A stretch of DNA of 64,000 nucleotides from Cristatella mucedo (lineage: Eukaryota; Bryozoa; Phylactolaemata; Cristatellidae): assembly GCA_009760855.2 (NCBI GenBank), contig WPIO01000004.1, positions 11,372,501-11,436,500 on the forward strand. The letters run 5' to 3'. This document shows, piece by piece, positions 14,257-51,877 of this stretch; the first letter of the stretch is position 1; each line of letters opens with the position of its first letter. A program made the translations under genes and the position numbers. A model generated the notes under the pieces. The model was not told the origin of the DNA. It saw nothing but the letters and a program-made list of their open reading frames with translations, and did no database searches.

Positions 14257-14867
14257 GCTATAAACAAAATATTTAAGGGGAATATCCAAAAAATGGTACA
14301 TAGTGTGCAAGTTTTTAGAAATTTGCCTTTTGAGAGACAACCAAGCTATACGTGCAATCCCAAGTCTGGGTGATGGACAAATGAACGGGACTTGGTAAAT
14401 AAAACTACTTTGCAAGCATTCCCCCCGGAAGTGATACATCAAGCTCAACGATAAAAGTTTCTGTAAAATATTGTGACAAAGCAGTGTTTTTTGGCAAGAT
14501 TTGTCAATAAAAGGTACACCGCCTGAAACAGACGCCAGACCATCACTTGAAGCAGCATAAAAATGCGATAGTCTCCAAATAATGACGCCCACTCGAGGTC
14601 AACTCTCCGACTGGTACTTATAACAATCGAAAGGCGTTAACCAGCAAAACAAACCCCCTCTCCATGGGGAGTAGCCCACCTTCAGCAAACGGTAATATCC
14701 AGGGCTATGACTCCTTATTTACTTGCGGTAAGTATGTTTACATTAGTCGTTATACGCCCCTCTTCTAGCCGGTCAAACCGGAAGTGACTGAGATTTGGCT
14801 ACTGTACTACCGTTAAGGATTATGTAATTTAAAGCTACCAGCGCCTTGGTAACGAAGGAGGGCATAA
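14257..14867. other. 0.6-kb segment between inverted LINE ends
   Basis: It is bounded by two oppositely oriented LINE 3' ends. A 113-codon minus-strand open frame (14251-14592) runs through it without low complexity, but I recognise no domain. Its function is unknown and it may be unique sequence or an uncatalogued element. Confidence 0.35.
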
Positions 14868-15850
14868 AAATAATAATAATGCATTTGATATAGCGCCCTC
14901 AGAGAACTCAATTTTATTCTAGGCACTTTACATTTGCTGCAAAGGAAGCATGATTGAATGGTGAGTGGTATCATGCTCGATAAACAGCAACAGCAAGAAT
15001 AACGTGGTTAGGGGTGACATACACAGGGTCGCCATGCAAGTTTGGTTAGTGGCAGGATCACAGTGTCAGCACACATAAGCATATTAAGGAAGAATCACAC
15101 GGACCCACTCAATGCCGTCACAAATAGGTGCGTTTTTAGCTTCTTTTTAAATGTGGACGATTCAGGAGATGTCGTGACGCAAGTCGGGAGTGAGTTCCAG
15201 GCTTTGGGAGCATTTAAACTAAAGCCATGGTCTCCAAAGGATTGACGTTCAGACGAGGTATAGGTAAACGATTAGATTCCAAAAAGCAGATGTTGCTATG
15301 CGTAGGCTGGTGGGGAGTAGATCTGATAAGGAGTCGGGAGCCAATAAAGGAAGGGAATGACAAAGCCTTAAAGTTACTTGACTGGTAGCCAGTGCAGGTC
15401 GGCGAGAAGTGGTGTGATGTGGCAACTGCGACACTCACGACAGACAATCCTAGCTGCAGAGTTTTGCACCAGCTGTACGCACCTGATTGCAGATACCGGT
15501 AGACCAGCAAGCAGTGAGTTACAGAAGTCAAGACTGGGTGTCACAAATGTATGGACCAATTTAGATGTGGTATCCGTGTTTAAACAAGCCCGAATTGTAG
15601 CAATCTTATGTTGCTGAAAGTAGGCGGACTTTACTCTGAGGCTGACATGTTCGTCTAATAAAAGGTGACTTTGGAGAAGGACACCGAGATTTCGTGCCGA
15701 TTCAATAGGACATATGCTTGCAGAACCGATTTAAGCGTTAAACTTTCCAATTTCTGAATACGCTTGGTGTGCCCATAACTAGTAACTTACTTTTATCATC
15801 ATTCAATATAAGAAAGTTTGCTGCCATCTATGATTACCGCACCTATTGAA
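14868..15850 (-). mobile_element. LINE family 1 C-terminal copy with intact 3' end (pseudogene)
   Basis: On the plus strand it starts with (AAT)n, the inverted stem-loop and the 3' UTR to about 15110. The minus-strand coding remnant follows: 'FVTPSLDFCNSLLAGLPVSAI' and 'QLVQNSAARIVCRECRSCHI' (15559-15440), 'PLLADLHWLPVK' (about 15400-15374), then a C-terminus with shifts. This is the usual tail domain of L2/CR1-type ORF2. It is 5'-truncated near 15850. Confidence 0.8.
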
Positions 15851-16530
15851 TGAATTGAACGCCATATTTTCTGTGGTATCCAGCTCGATGTCGATCCCGG
15901 CATACTCAGAAGGGGACTTTCCGCTGAAAGTCTACAGTTCATTTACGATTCTGCATTAACAAATGTATGTGGAAAATATGCGAAAATAGAACCCACTGGT
16001 ACCAATTTTACAAAAAAATGGTAAATATTATAAGGCAATAAGGTAAAATGTAGTTAATCGGCTGGATGAGCTGAGGTAACGGGTCAAGGAAATTGCATAC
16101 TATTATAGAAATACACCGCAGTCTGTGTAGAACGCTTTTGTGTAATACTTGGCTTGTCCAGAAGTGGCACATAATTTTCCATTCTTTAAGCTGAACAATT
16201 TCTTTAGCCATTTCAAAGTCTGGAGGAGTAAGAAATTATTTCTTTTTTGCCACTACTTGGCATCGTCGCTCAAAAAAAATAGATGGTCGAGCTCGTTCAA
16301 AATTGAGCCAATAGCCAGCTGCTAGTTCGCATGGTGAATAGGGCAGACTACTTTTACTCGGTAAGAAGCAATCTGAAATTGAGCTAAGACAGAGATCTGA
16401 AATTAATTCCTGTGTAAGAGAAATACGTACTGCGAGTCCTCTAATAATGTACCACCGCCAGTAGCTGCCACAAGGATTCTTGCTAACGTCCACTCATTTA
16501 CACTTACTTGTGAATGTATGAGCGTTTGTG
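15851..16530. other. Non-genic stretch
   Basis: Nothing recognisable. Short open frames only. Confidence 0.4.
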
Positions 16531-16589
16531 TTTGTGTATATGTGTGTGTAAATATGTGTGCGTGTGCGTGTGTGCGTGTGTGTGTGTGC

Positions 16590-16626
<37 letters not shown>

Positions 16627-16641
16627 TTTGTGTATGGTGTG

Positions 16642-16675
<34 letters not shown>

Positions 16676-16740
16676 CATGTGCGTGTATGTGTGCATATGT
16701 GTGAGTTTGTGTGTGTCTGCGTGTTTGTATGCGTTTGCGT
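16531..16740. repeat. (TG)n / (AG)n compound microsatellite
   Basis: Interrupted TG repeats (about 16532-16625), an AG tract (about 16644-16672) and further TG-rich sequence. Open frames on both strands are repeat artefacts. Confidence 0.9.
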
Positions 16741-16774
16741 TAATACCTGCACATCAAATTTCGTAGATATGCAA

Positions 16775-17633
16775 GTACGTCTGTAACTCGATAAAACCAC
16801 GAAGACTATATGGGCACTATATACGCAGGAGATTTTGCTATTGCTCACTCAAAGCACAGGCGGCTTTCGGTATGCATTCCGTAGCCAACAGACTTGATCT
16901 CACGCAGGAAAGAGAAAGTGAGATGCATAGCTGAGTCAGAAGAGCAGTTGAGTTAGTGAATAGCACGGAAGTAGCAGATCAATACGACTGGAAAGGATGT
17001 ACCATAGTCGGCAGCAGGAGAGTAGATGTCGCAGTGAAATAATTGTGGAAGGAGTTTCATAGCCTAAGATCTGCAGAGTAAAAGCTTCTGTCGCTGACTG
17101 TCTTTAAGCAGAGGAATGGAACAACTAATTTATTGTCCATAGAGGACCTGAGAGCACGAGGAGGCTGAAACTAGAGCAGCAGTTCAGCTAGGTATGAAGG
17201 AGTCGAACCGTAGCGGGCCTTACGGGTCAGCGTAAGAGTTTTACTCTGTATCCATTGATCAACCGGTAGACGTCCAAGCTCTTTTAGCAAAGGAGACACA
17301 TTGGTCGAACCGCCTGGGATTTATTAACTAACCTTGCAGCCATATTTACCAACCGCTGCAGTGGTCATGTGGCTTTTTTGATAGTCCAACCAAAATAGAT
17401 CTGCAATAAGCTAGTCAAAAGAAACAGAGAGCTAGTTAAATTTTTTCAAAGCCACCGTGGAAAGTAGTCCCTAATCTTAGAGATCGGACGTGATGGTTAG
17501 CTGCGGAAGCAGTCTTCTTAACAAAGCTTTCAAAGTTTTGGCAGCTGTTAAAGGCAACACCTAAATACAGATCACATTGTAATGGTCGCACAACAGCATA
17601 CACTAATAGCAGAGCAAAGTCGTCTAGTTCATC
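16775..17633 (-). mobile_element. LINE family 2 C-terminal region and 3' UTR (pseudogene)
   Basis: On the minus strand, 17636-17436 encodes a reverse-transcriptase thumb/C-terminal pattern: 'LGVAFNSCQNFESFVKK', then 'ASAANHHVRSLRL'. It then decays through 'RAWTSTG*SMDTE*NS' and 'LWYILSS'-type remnants to the 3' UTR shared with 5.9, 58.4 and 62.2 kb. The 'SFVKK...AANHHVRSLR' signature differs from family 1, so this is a second LINE lineage. Confidence 0.7.
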
Positions 17634-17846
17634 CAATCTTTGCCTTGCAGAATTCGATCCTGAATTTCGGCTAATTTCATTAGGCTAAAGGATGATAAAA
17701 CGGAGCTGTTGCTCATTGGACACCCTAAGCGCGTATATTATATCTACGCGCTTAGGGTGTCCAATGAGCAACAGCTCCGTTTTATCATCCTTTAGCTTAC
17801 TGAAATTAGCCGAAATCCAGGATCGAATTCTGCAAGGCAAAGATTG
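17634..17846. repeat. Large palindrome: 102-bp arms, 9-bp spacer
   Basis: Left arm 17634-17735 and right arm 17745-17846 are inverted copies with about 3 mismatches by eye. The spacer is 'tattatatc'. Read on the minus strand, the right arm encodes the reverse-transcriptase segment 'RSWISANFSKLKDDKTELLL' followed by 'IGHPKRV', so the palindrome is a piece of LINE ORF2 duplicated in inverted orientation. Confidence 0.95.
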
Positions 17847-18420
17847 AGTTTATTAGTCGCCGCAATAGATTCCGAAGGTCTAAGGAAGGTCGCAGGTTGC
17901 AACTCAGCAACTGCTTTAATCAGGGGGGGGCTTTATGTAGTCGCGAATGTGGGAAATTGTTTCGGTAAACAAGGCTGAAAACTTGTCGGCCGAGCCGTTA
18001 ATACCTGGGGAGTGAGACCTCCCAGAATCAGCTAGAAAACTGTTTACCATCTTATAGATTTGTTTTGGGTCCAGCTGGCACGACTGCAGTAGTTTCGAGT
18101 GAAAAAGAAGCGCCGGCCTTTTCTAAGCTTCCGGGTCGTAGGCTCGAAGGAGAAAGTCTCTGAAATTGGCTAGATCTGCGTCCGACCCAGAGTTGTAAGA
18201 GCAACGTTCAAGCTTTCACTTAACACGTGCGCATTTTGAAGTCTTTATTGTAAACTGAAAGGAATTTCCGGGACTCTGTATACAGACATACTTTACGAGA
18301 GCGTGCTCATCAAGGGGACTCCTAAGTGTCCTGTTCAGTGCATCAGTGAGGGTATCGAGGCAGTCGGTCGAGTCTGGGTGCAGATCAAGAAGAAACGCCT
18401 CGCAGACAGATTTCGTATAT
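17847..18420 (-). mobile_element. LINE family 2, endonuclease-RT linker region (pseudogene)
   Basis: The minus-strand translation gives 'TDALNRTLRSPLDEHALVK', then 'DPKQIYKMVNSFLADS' and 'SADKFSAFFTETISHIR'. This is the conserved linker between the endonuclease and reverse transcriptase of L2/CR1-type LINEs. It then jumps directly to 'RSWISANF', so most of the reverse-transcriptase core is deleted. Confidence 0.75.
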
Positions 18421-18520
18421 AAATTTATTTAATAATATAAATAATACATTTGCATAGCGCCCTAAGATAACTGAGTTGGTTTCTAGGCACTTTACGTATG
18501 CTGTAAAGAAAGCATAATCA
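18421..18520 (-). mobile_element. LINE family 1 / SINE2-type 3' tail
   Basis: 'aataatacatttgcatagcgccctaagataactgag...ttctaggcactttacg' is the inverted LINE-type terminus. It abuts the family 2 linker region. Confidence 0.6.
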
Positions 18521-18665
18521 AAAAGATTGAGCTGTCGCAATGGGCCTTGCATTTAAGTAAGCTGACGCACCGTGACAGCATTGGCCAACAGCAAGACAAA
18601 CTGGTACCGTATACATGTATATACCCTGTATTAATATTTATACATACACGCATATACGTACATTA

Positions 18666-20908
<2,243 letters not shown>

Positions 20909-20910
20909 AT

Positions 20911-20912
<2 letters not shown>

Positions 20913-20994
<82 letters not shown>
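20913..20994. repeat. (CA)n-(TA)n microsatellite
   Basis: About 70 bp of AC repeats pass into TATATATA. It directly abuts the 3' end of the SINE2 copy and so probably expanded from its tail. Confidence 0.95.
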
Positions 20995-20995
<1 letters not shown>

Positions 20996-21146
20996 ATTCA
21001 TTTGTATAGCACCCTAAGAGAGCTGAATCTCTATCCAGGTGCTTCAAATGTGTCAAAGAGCTCGAACCCACGACCTCGTCATAAAGGTGAGCACCTTAAC
21101 CTCGGTTGTTAAAGGCGAGCACCTTAAACCCTAGGCCAAACCAGTG
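20985..21146 (-). mobile_element. SINE2 copy
   Basis: On the minus strand: tRNA-like head ('tttggcctagggtttaagg', with 'gtgggttcgagctc' as B box), then the tail stem-loop with outer arms AGCACC/GGTGCT and inner AGAGA/TCTCT, ending in 'acaaatgaattatatata'. The AGCACC/GGTGCT pair is the compensated version of AGCGCC/GGCGCT. Confidence 0.75.
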
Positions 21147-23763
21147 TACATGCGAAAGTGACAGAGCCGTTAGCCGGGTTTACATAGCGCTTCAGCACAA
21201 GTGCTGAATGCACTAGAAATCCAGAGCTTCCAGCAGAAGCGTAGTTTGATAGTAAAAAGAAAATAAGAGTAGAAAGACAGATTTGTGGCTGCCACTAGAA
21301 AGACAAGTACTCGCTTGTAGTTGTAGGACAAAAGCGATTGCCAACCAGGGCTGAGAGCTTCAAAGAGGAGGCAGCCTGGTGGGCCACGGGTAGCGCCCTG
21401 CGGCATCACCTCATACGTGAAAACGAGCAAACAAACTGGCTGGTCGGATGCAATCCCAGAGGAAAATGGCTGCTTGTCGCTGATCTCGCCTCCGATCGTA
21501 TTCGGCTTACAGTCGTATCGCACATCCCATTGTGGGCGGGCGCGGGTGGCTAAGGCCTTCCCAAGTCACCCAAAGGGGCTGCAAGCCGCCTAACTGGCCG
21601 CCTCGTAGCACTTTTAGGATTGGCTGGCCGGGTCAGGTCGGAGTTTGACCTTCTATAGGTTTTAGATGCACCCCACCTGGCTAGTAAAAACAGCTGAAGT
21701 CGCTGTCAAAGCAGCCTGTTTCTTTCGCATATGTATACGTAGGCGTTCTAAACTTCGTCCAGTGCAGTTAAAATGCATTCGAGCCTCTATCAGGCAATTA
21801 ATTACAGGAAGTAGGAAGCCAATATGCCCTGATCGACTTCGGAATTCGGACTCAGGCTCAGCTGTCGTTCAGTGTTTTTAGCGAGGCATTCGCTTCTGGC
21901 GTGGAAAAGTTGTATGACGATGTTGCATTTAACGTTTCGACCGAGCGCAAGCATTTCCAGGACCTATATACTGGTGGAATTCAGTCTTGCCGACCAATTT
22001 CCAGCTGCAGTCTTTAGCTCGCTTGACAAGAAAAGGCGAGGCTGATTTATGAAAGTTGCCAGTTTCTCGTTTGCATTCATTTTTTCTACTCAGGTGTTCA
22101 ATTTATTTCAGCAGCATCCAGTAGCAACGATAAGCTAATTTTTAGAAGCTGATTATAAATCCGATATAATCTTCCTTGAGTAGAACAGGGGAGCTTCAAA
22201 CTTAGCGAGCTAAGCATAGCCGAGCGTGCAGCTATCAGCATGTCTACTCTTCGCGTTTCGAATATAGTTTAGCTAGCTCTCGATTGTTCGCTATAGCTCT
22301 CGACAGGGTGCGTTCGTTTGTGTGGCCTTATTTGCCGTCACCGAGAGTGCAGGGTGCCGAGGGATTCACTTTCAGCACTGGCTAAATCGTCATTACGCTC
22401 AAATGGCCGAGCTCAGCAGTTAATTCTGAAATATGCTACTCATTAGCGGCTGTAGGTTGACACTAACATTGAACCAACGTCGAACAGCTGCAATTGTCGA
22501 ACTTTTAGCTTTTAGCTGAGGCTCCGGGGCTCCTACTGCTTTTGTTTTTGGTCGCGATTCGCCGGCTGCGTGAACGAGGCCGCACCAGAGCCTATTGCCA
22601 GCAAGATATCGGGATGGACGGTAATTATTTGAGTTGGTATTAGCGCTGAACGAAAAGGACATCGTCGGCTCAGATCGAAAGCAAGGTTGTGCGTAAGAGT
22701 ATTTATTGACCGCAGCGGCACTCACCTCTAGTCGCTTTTTCAAGACCTGGCAACTTGCTGCATCGTCGTATCCGAGACTAGGTCGAAGTGGAAGGGATCG
22801 GATCTTGACCTTGACCAGGGCGCACATTCAGAGAAGAGAGAAAGGGTCGGTCCAATCAACGAGAGAGCGGGCAGGCAGGGGCCCTCCAGCTGCATCCGTC
22901 GGCGCACTCGCACTTGCTGTGTCGCTATTTAGATATGCCGCGCACGTGCGAGTGAGAGTCGAACGGCGAGTTACGTCATGATATTCTAAGAGAAAAGCGG
23001 AGGCGGAGCTCTCATTAGTCAGAGCTTCAACGGAGTGGTTTCTGTCGTGAGCTCCTGCCGACTTATATGATAAGTCGATGAAACGACCAGTCAATTCCAG
23101 CGCGGAATTCTTGTGCAGTCAGCCAGCAGGTTGCATCATTGCAGCGACAATGGCGTGAGTACATGGCCAATCCTCCCCCTTTTTGAAGTCAGCTCGAGCA
23201 GCGCTATCCAATCTGAGATTGCATACTGCGCTACAAAAACTTAACGGTTCGACGTTGAATTTCAAATGTGACTCCTGCTCTGCTTGCACATCGCTGCAGT
23301 AGGATTTCCGATATCTCGGGATAACTTTTGCCCACATGTCTCAATCGTCCTTGAGTTTTATATTCTTCCATCACGGACTTGTATAGCAAAATGTATCCAA
23401 CAAAAGTAAAAAATAAACTACTGCAATAATGTATTGTACAAGAAAAGCCGCACTCTCATTTGAAATTTTATTTTTATCCGTGAGGATATTGGCTGAGTTA
23501 TATAATTTGCATGGCACAAAGCTGCAGTGTAAAATCAAGCAGTTTAAAAGTCTCAAGCATGTAGGTCAGCAAGTTGCAAACATGCAGCTCGATGTAACAA
23601 GGTTAAACAAGCTAGGACACATGTCGTATATGATGAATAGGTTAGTAGTTTTTTATTTTTAGATATGTTGTTTCAGATTTACAAACAGGTTATACATGGC
23701 TTGCCTAAGCATTTTCAAAGCTTCGCTTTTAGGTAAATCGTCAAAAAATGAGATCTTTTGGTG
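21147..23763. other. Non-genic stretch
   Basis: Moderate GC with many open frames of 60-135 codons in overlapping frames. None has a domain I recognise. The 135-codon minus-strand frame (22420-22827) is not supported by any motif. Confidence 0.35.
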
Positions 23764-23930
23764 AGCCGTGATGGCACACTTGGTGAGGCGGTTCCTTTTC
23801 ACGACCTCGGTATCAAGGTCGTGGGTTCTAATCCTGTGGTCGGTGATTCTTTATCGCCGCTGCAAGCGGTGGTGATAGCCGTAAAGACTCTTCTGTCGCT
23901 ATATAAAAGAGGCTATTAAATCAGCTGGTA
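23764..23930 (+). mobile_element. SINE1 copy, near full length
   Basis: Head 'gagccgtgatggcacac', then 'cacgacctcggtatcaagg' and B-box-like 'gtgggttctaatcc'. Body 'gcaagcggtggtgatagccg', 3' end 'aaaagaggctattaaatcag', followed by a TA tract. Confidence 0.8.
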
Positions 23931-23974
23931 TTATATATATATATATAATTTTTTTTCAAAGGCATCCTAAGCAA

Positions 23975-24095
23975 TTATTCAATTGCTGCCACTAACCATT
24001 CGATCATGCTTCCTTTGCAGCAAATGTAAAGTGCCTAGAAGGAGATTGAGCTACTGAGGGCGCTATAAAAATATATTATCATCATTATTATTATT
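23975..24095 (+). mobile_element. LINE family 1 3' end (solo)
   Basis: 'gccactaaccattcgatcat', 'cctttgcagcaaatgtaaag', the degenerate stem-loop and an (ATT)n-type tail. Confidence 0.75.
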
Positions 24096-26140
24096 CTCTC
24101 GACCTTTATCCATAACTCAGTAGATTCATTACTACTGCTGCCATTAGCACACTAAAGATATGCTTCCTATTTATTATTCTCAGCATTACTGGTATGCGAC
24201 TGCTGGCTATCACTGGATTTTGGTTAAAAAACCTTGCAGCCAACCTTCGCTTCAAATGTCGCGTATCTGCACTCAGAGAAAATAAGCTCTCAAGAAATGT
24301 GGTCCAAAATTTTCTCACTAGCTATGCCTATTGTACTGGATCGATTGGGGATAAGTAAACACCTCCCCTGCAATTTTCCCAACTTCAGTGCTGCAGTGCT
24401 GATCCGGAATTCAATTAAGCTTGTTTTCGCAGTGCTGCACTAGGTTTTCCTGGATGTCCAATTTCGGGAGAGCAAGCAGCCAATCTAACTTTAAGACGCC
24501 CTATTCCTCGACGGTGCACGATTTACATACGTTCAGCCTGTGCAACAGCTCACGATATGTACCCAGCCTTGGCTGTGTGCTGCTGCTAATCAATTCCGGC
24601 GCTAAATACGTCTCGAAGAAGACGTGCTCGGGACTAGAGCTCTAACGACGGCCTGCAGTACGTAAACAGCACCCGAGCTCGAACTCAGTGCTTTGTTACA
24701 GAGGGCCCGGCGGTACGCGCTGGGATTATTTACTCAGGAGTCAAGCCACTTCTGTAATTGCTTCTTGTCTAGCTGAACTTGCGCGGCGCTCATCGACGAA
24801 TGCCAACGCGAGGCACCTCGGTAATTGTACGCTCATCAGCTCGTGGTGTAGCTGCGCACCTACCGGCCCCTTGAACTTCGGTGCGATCCTGTGATGTCAT
24901 GTGATGGTACGTTGCTCTTGTAGCAGGTGTAGTGTCTCGTGTGGCTAATCGCAGCTGCTTTCACCGTATAGGCTGCAATTATTTTATACCCTACATTTCT
25001 ACGTATAGGCTGTGAGCTCGCCTGACGCATCTGTTCAGTGTAACTGTAGTGCCCCTATAAACGGGAGCGGTCTGTCCACGTCATATGCTTTCACCTACAC
25101 CGGCATGCGCTCGCTAGTTTCGGACTGCACGTGGTAGCGATCTTTTCCTGAGGTACCGACGCGATGTCTTCGCCGGCTAAGCATTAAATATAAACAAATA
25201 TGATTGTATAGCGCCCCAGGTGGTTGGTACAGACGAGGAGGCCAAGTATACAGCAATCGTTTTTCGTCTGTGCAATACGTTCCTAGCAGCGTGTAGCCTT
25301 TTGACTTACTCATTTAACTACAAGCGAGCAGACTTTGCTCATCCTTTCAGCTAAGCAACACCTTTCTCCATGGTCGCAGGTCGCACGCTTGGGTCAGGTA
25401 GGCTGGATGGAGCACTCAATGAGCTAGGTAAGCCATGCTTGACAGGGAGACAGTGCCGCCTACAAGTTCGGCAAGCTCTACATTTTACGCATGTGTGCCG
25501 TGTTCTCAAGCAAGCGATGTGTGCGACGAGTCTTCGTCAATTCTCCATTTCAACTGGTGGCCCGCGGTCCAGGCTCTGAATGAAAGAATAAGAAGCTATG
25601 CGTGTAGAACATAGCCCCTGCAGCCGCCGCTAGACATTAAATGCATGCATCCCATTGGGCCCGAGCTTGTCAGCGGCTCATAGACGTCCCGAATCGCCCT
25701 CTGCCTGTAAAAGATTGTTGCCGAGCGGTTCGGTGTGCGGTACGTTTGTGTCATGACCCAGGTGCATAGGTTTCAAGAGCTCTGCCATTACGTACTACTG
25801 TGCCCATTGGGTAGCTGCAGAGACGGTCTTTCTTTCTGATTCTTCCCCGCCCCCCCCCCGTAACGACAGCCGTGCAGTTCAGATACAAGAACGATTGAGG
25901 GTGGCAGTCAGTATTGCACGATGAACATTGAAAAGGATGCGTATGCCTGGCGGCAGTGGTCGGTGTTTGATGCCCGGCTCCGGACGAGCTGATAAAGATG
26001 AGCACGACGCAAGCTCAGCATCAACCGAGCTTGACCTCCAGCTGTTGTCTGCCTGCCTGTCTGTCTGCGTCGGCCTGTGTCTGCGTTTTCCTATCAGTCT
26101 GCCTGCCTGCTCTTTTCTTTCCCTTCTGGTAGCGCCTGGT
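24096..26140. other. Non-genic stretch
   Basis: No supported exon. A short (C)9 run is at about 25852-25860. The short open frames lack domains. Confidence 0.4.
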
Positions 26141-26332
26141 AATAATAATAATAATAAATTCTAGCTGATTAAACAGCCTCTTTTTGTATAGCGACAGAAG
26201 AGCCTTTACGGCTATCACCACCGCTTGCAGTGGCGATTAAGAACCGCCCACGGCAGGAATCGAACCCACGACCTCGGGAACAAGGTAATGAAAGCAACCG
26301 CTTTACCCATTGTGCCATCACGGCTCGGTATT
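26141..26332 (-). mobile_element. SINE1 copy with (AAT)n tail
   Basis: On the minus strand: head 'gagccgtgatggcacaat', 'cgaggtcgtgggttcgattc' (good B box), body 'gcaagcggtggtgatagccg', 3' end 'ggctgtttaatcagct', then ATT repeats. This is one of the best preserved family members. Confidence 0.8.
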
Positions 26333-27415
26333 GGGGAATCTTGGCGAACGGCGTGGCATACTTCGTCACCCGACTGTATATGGTATCTCTCCCCTTACCG
26401 TCATCCACGCAAGTTGGCTGGGGCTGTTGCTCAGAAAGCTTGAAACAGGGTTCACTTCATCCGATCAACGGTGCTAGGAAGGCTCCTGGTTAGAGGGCTT
26501 CGCGCCCATGGCCCGTGCGAGCTTCTGCTGCAGACAGCGCGGCCGGCAGCTGCAGTGAACTCTGCCAGGGCCACAAGTTTCAGTTGTTTTTAGTAACACA
26601 GGCGACTATTCAATGCAACCCCGTCGCATCGTGCACAGCACAGCCCTTGCTGGCTCACGGCCCAGAGTCCAACTAATTAAGTGTGTTCAATTAGGCTGTA
26701 GCAGCCACACGGAGAGCCAAAAGGTTAATTGGGACTGCTGCTAACCGGTTCGAAGATTGTATCGCTCGGTCTCATTTTAAGCAAACCTGCCGGGCACGAT
26801 TGAATCGAGTCCGATCCGTATTGCCTGAGCACGCCCCGGCAGCTTGTCGGACACAGGTGTGGGGTGTGGGGGTCGGCGAGGGTGTCTGAGGAAACCGACC
26901 GCTCAGGTAAGAGCTCAGGTAATGGGCCTTGTGTCTAAAGTCATATCTTTCTTGAACGAACTCGTTTTGCCTTTAGCTAGCAGCGGGCACGCCGCGGCGG
27001 CGGCGGCGGCGCACCAGCAGTCGGCTGCCGCTGGTCGTTGGCTGTCGCTGCTCTCTGCAGCGGCAGCCAACACGTGCGTGCAAGACGGGATCCAGGTTTC
27101 AGCTCTGTCGTGGTTAGCCTTCGGGCCGTATGGCTTATCGGCATGAAGAGCGGCAGGCGGCTCGGTGGAGCCACAATTGGCTTTTACTTCAGCACGAGAC
27201 CCACGACGATCTTGTTAACCTGGCGGTCGTCATGCAGGTATTTAGTGACAAAACATAGAAAGGAGGGATTGATGTGTACTTAGAGGAAATGGAAGAGGGA
27301 GCGATAACGAAAGCTATGTGCGTGCGTGTGCGTGCGTGTGTGTGAGTGTGTGAAGGGGGAAAGAGGATGAGGACGTGGGAACGAAATTGACTAAGTATCT
27401 ATTTATCTATTTATG
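26333..27415. other. GC-rich stretch upstream of the Ras-like gene
   Basis: It includes a CGG-rich patch (about 26993-27010) and a strong donor-like site, 'gctcag' followed by 'gtaaga', at 26906/26907. This could be a 5' untranslated exon of the gene whose first coding exon begins at 29511. That link is inference only and no coding content is supported. Confidence 0.3.
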
Positions 27416-28538
<1,123 letters not shown>

Positions 28539-29205
28539 TAAAGACTTACAATACTTATACCCCCGACTTAATACGGTTCGACTAACAAAAATTCGGAGAT
28601 ACGAACTTGGCCACCGTCATGCAAAAAACGAAAATCAAAATTTATCAAAGAAATCTTTAAAAATCCACTCACGGTCGGTAGATTTGACAGCACCGTAAAC
28701 AATAGGGAGGAAACGATGTCTGACTATGCATTGTGGGTACTGAGGGAACTCTCTTGCTTGCGTGACTTGCTCTGGGTAAGACGTATTCAGAGTGATGCGT
28801 GAACCCCAACCGCCCACTAGCAAAGCAGCTGACTCACTTCAGCAATCTACGAGTCACGTGGGTATAGAGGAAGAAGAGGGAGTTGATAATCCTTGAGAAA
28901 CATCGTCTAACGCCTCCTCATCCTTCTCCCAATAGTACTCTACGTACATAACTAAAACTAGCAGCGTCTGTAAGCCCAAAATGAACATTCTACAATATGG
29001 TCTGCAAACGCAATCTTATTTACTTCTTAAGTACTTCCTATTTGCTATACATTTGTAAAACAAAACTCAATTCGTTTACGTATTTGTTTCTTCGTCATAA
29101 CATAACGTAGTAGAACGTATCTTATACCACTATCCACTCATGAAAATTCGTCTTACATCAGGTTTTCCGTTCCATATCAATTTCGTAAGTCGCGGCCTGC
29201 TCAGC
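28539..29205. mobile_element. Possible degenerate DNA transposon / MITE
   Basis: The left end contains 'ccccgacttaatacggttcg' and 'aaaaattcggagatacgaac'. The reverse complement of the right end contains 'gcgacttacgaaattgatatgg' split around 'ggaacgg'. These look like imperfect terminal inverted repeats of a mariner/pogo-like element of about 0.66 kb. Boundaries and class are uncertain. Confidence 0.35.
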
Positions 29206-29520
29206 TCAACTTGCCGACACCCTGCCACGTGACACTGCCTCCTCACCTAGCTGTCGGGAGCTGTGGATCCTTCAACCCTTAGCTGTTTGTCTTGTCGTGA
29301 GTAGACGAAATTTTGGGACTTGATTGCTCACTTTTCCAATAAGAATAGTATTCTTTCCCATTTAATCGTTTGTAACCTATTTATGTTCCGCGCCTATTTC
29401 TGTAGCCACAAGTAGCCACAAATAGATCACCGTCCTTAAGTTACCTCCCAAGACCGACAGTGTCAAAGCTATATGTCACAGCCACTTCATACAGTAACTG
29501 TTTTTTGTAGATATTTACCC

Positions 29521-51877
<22,357 letters not shown>

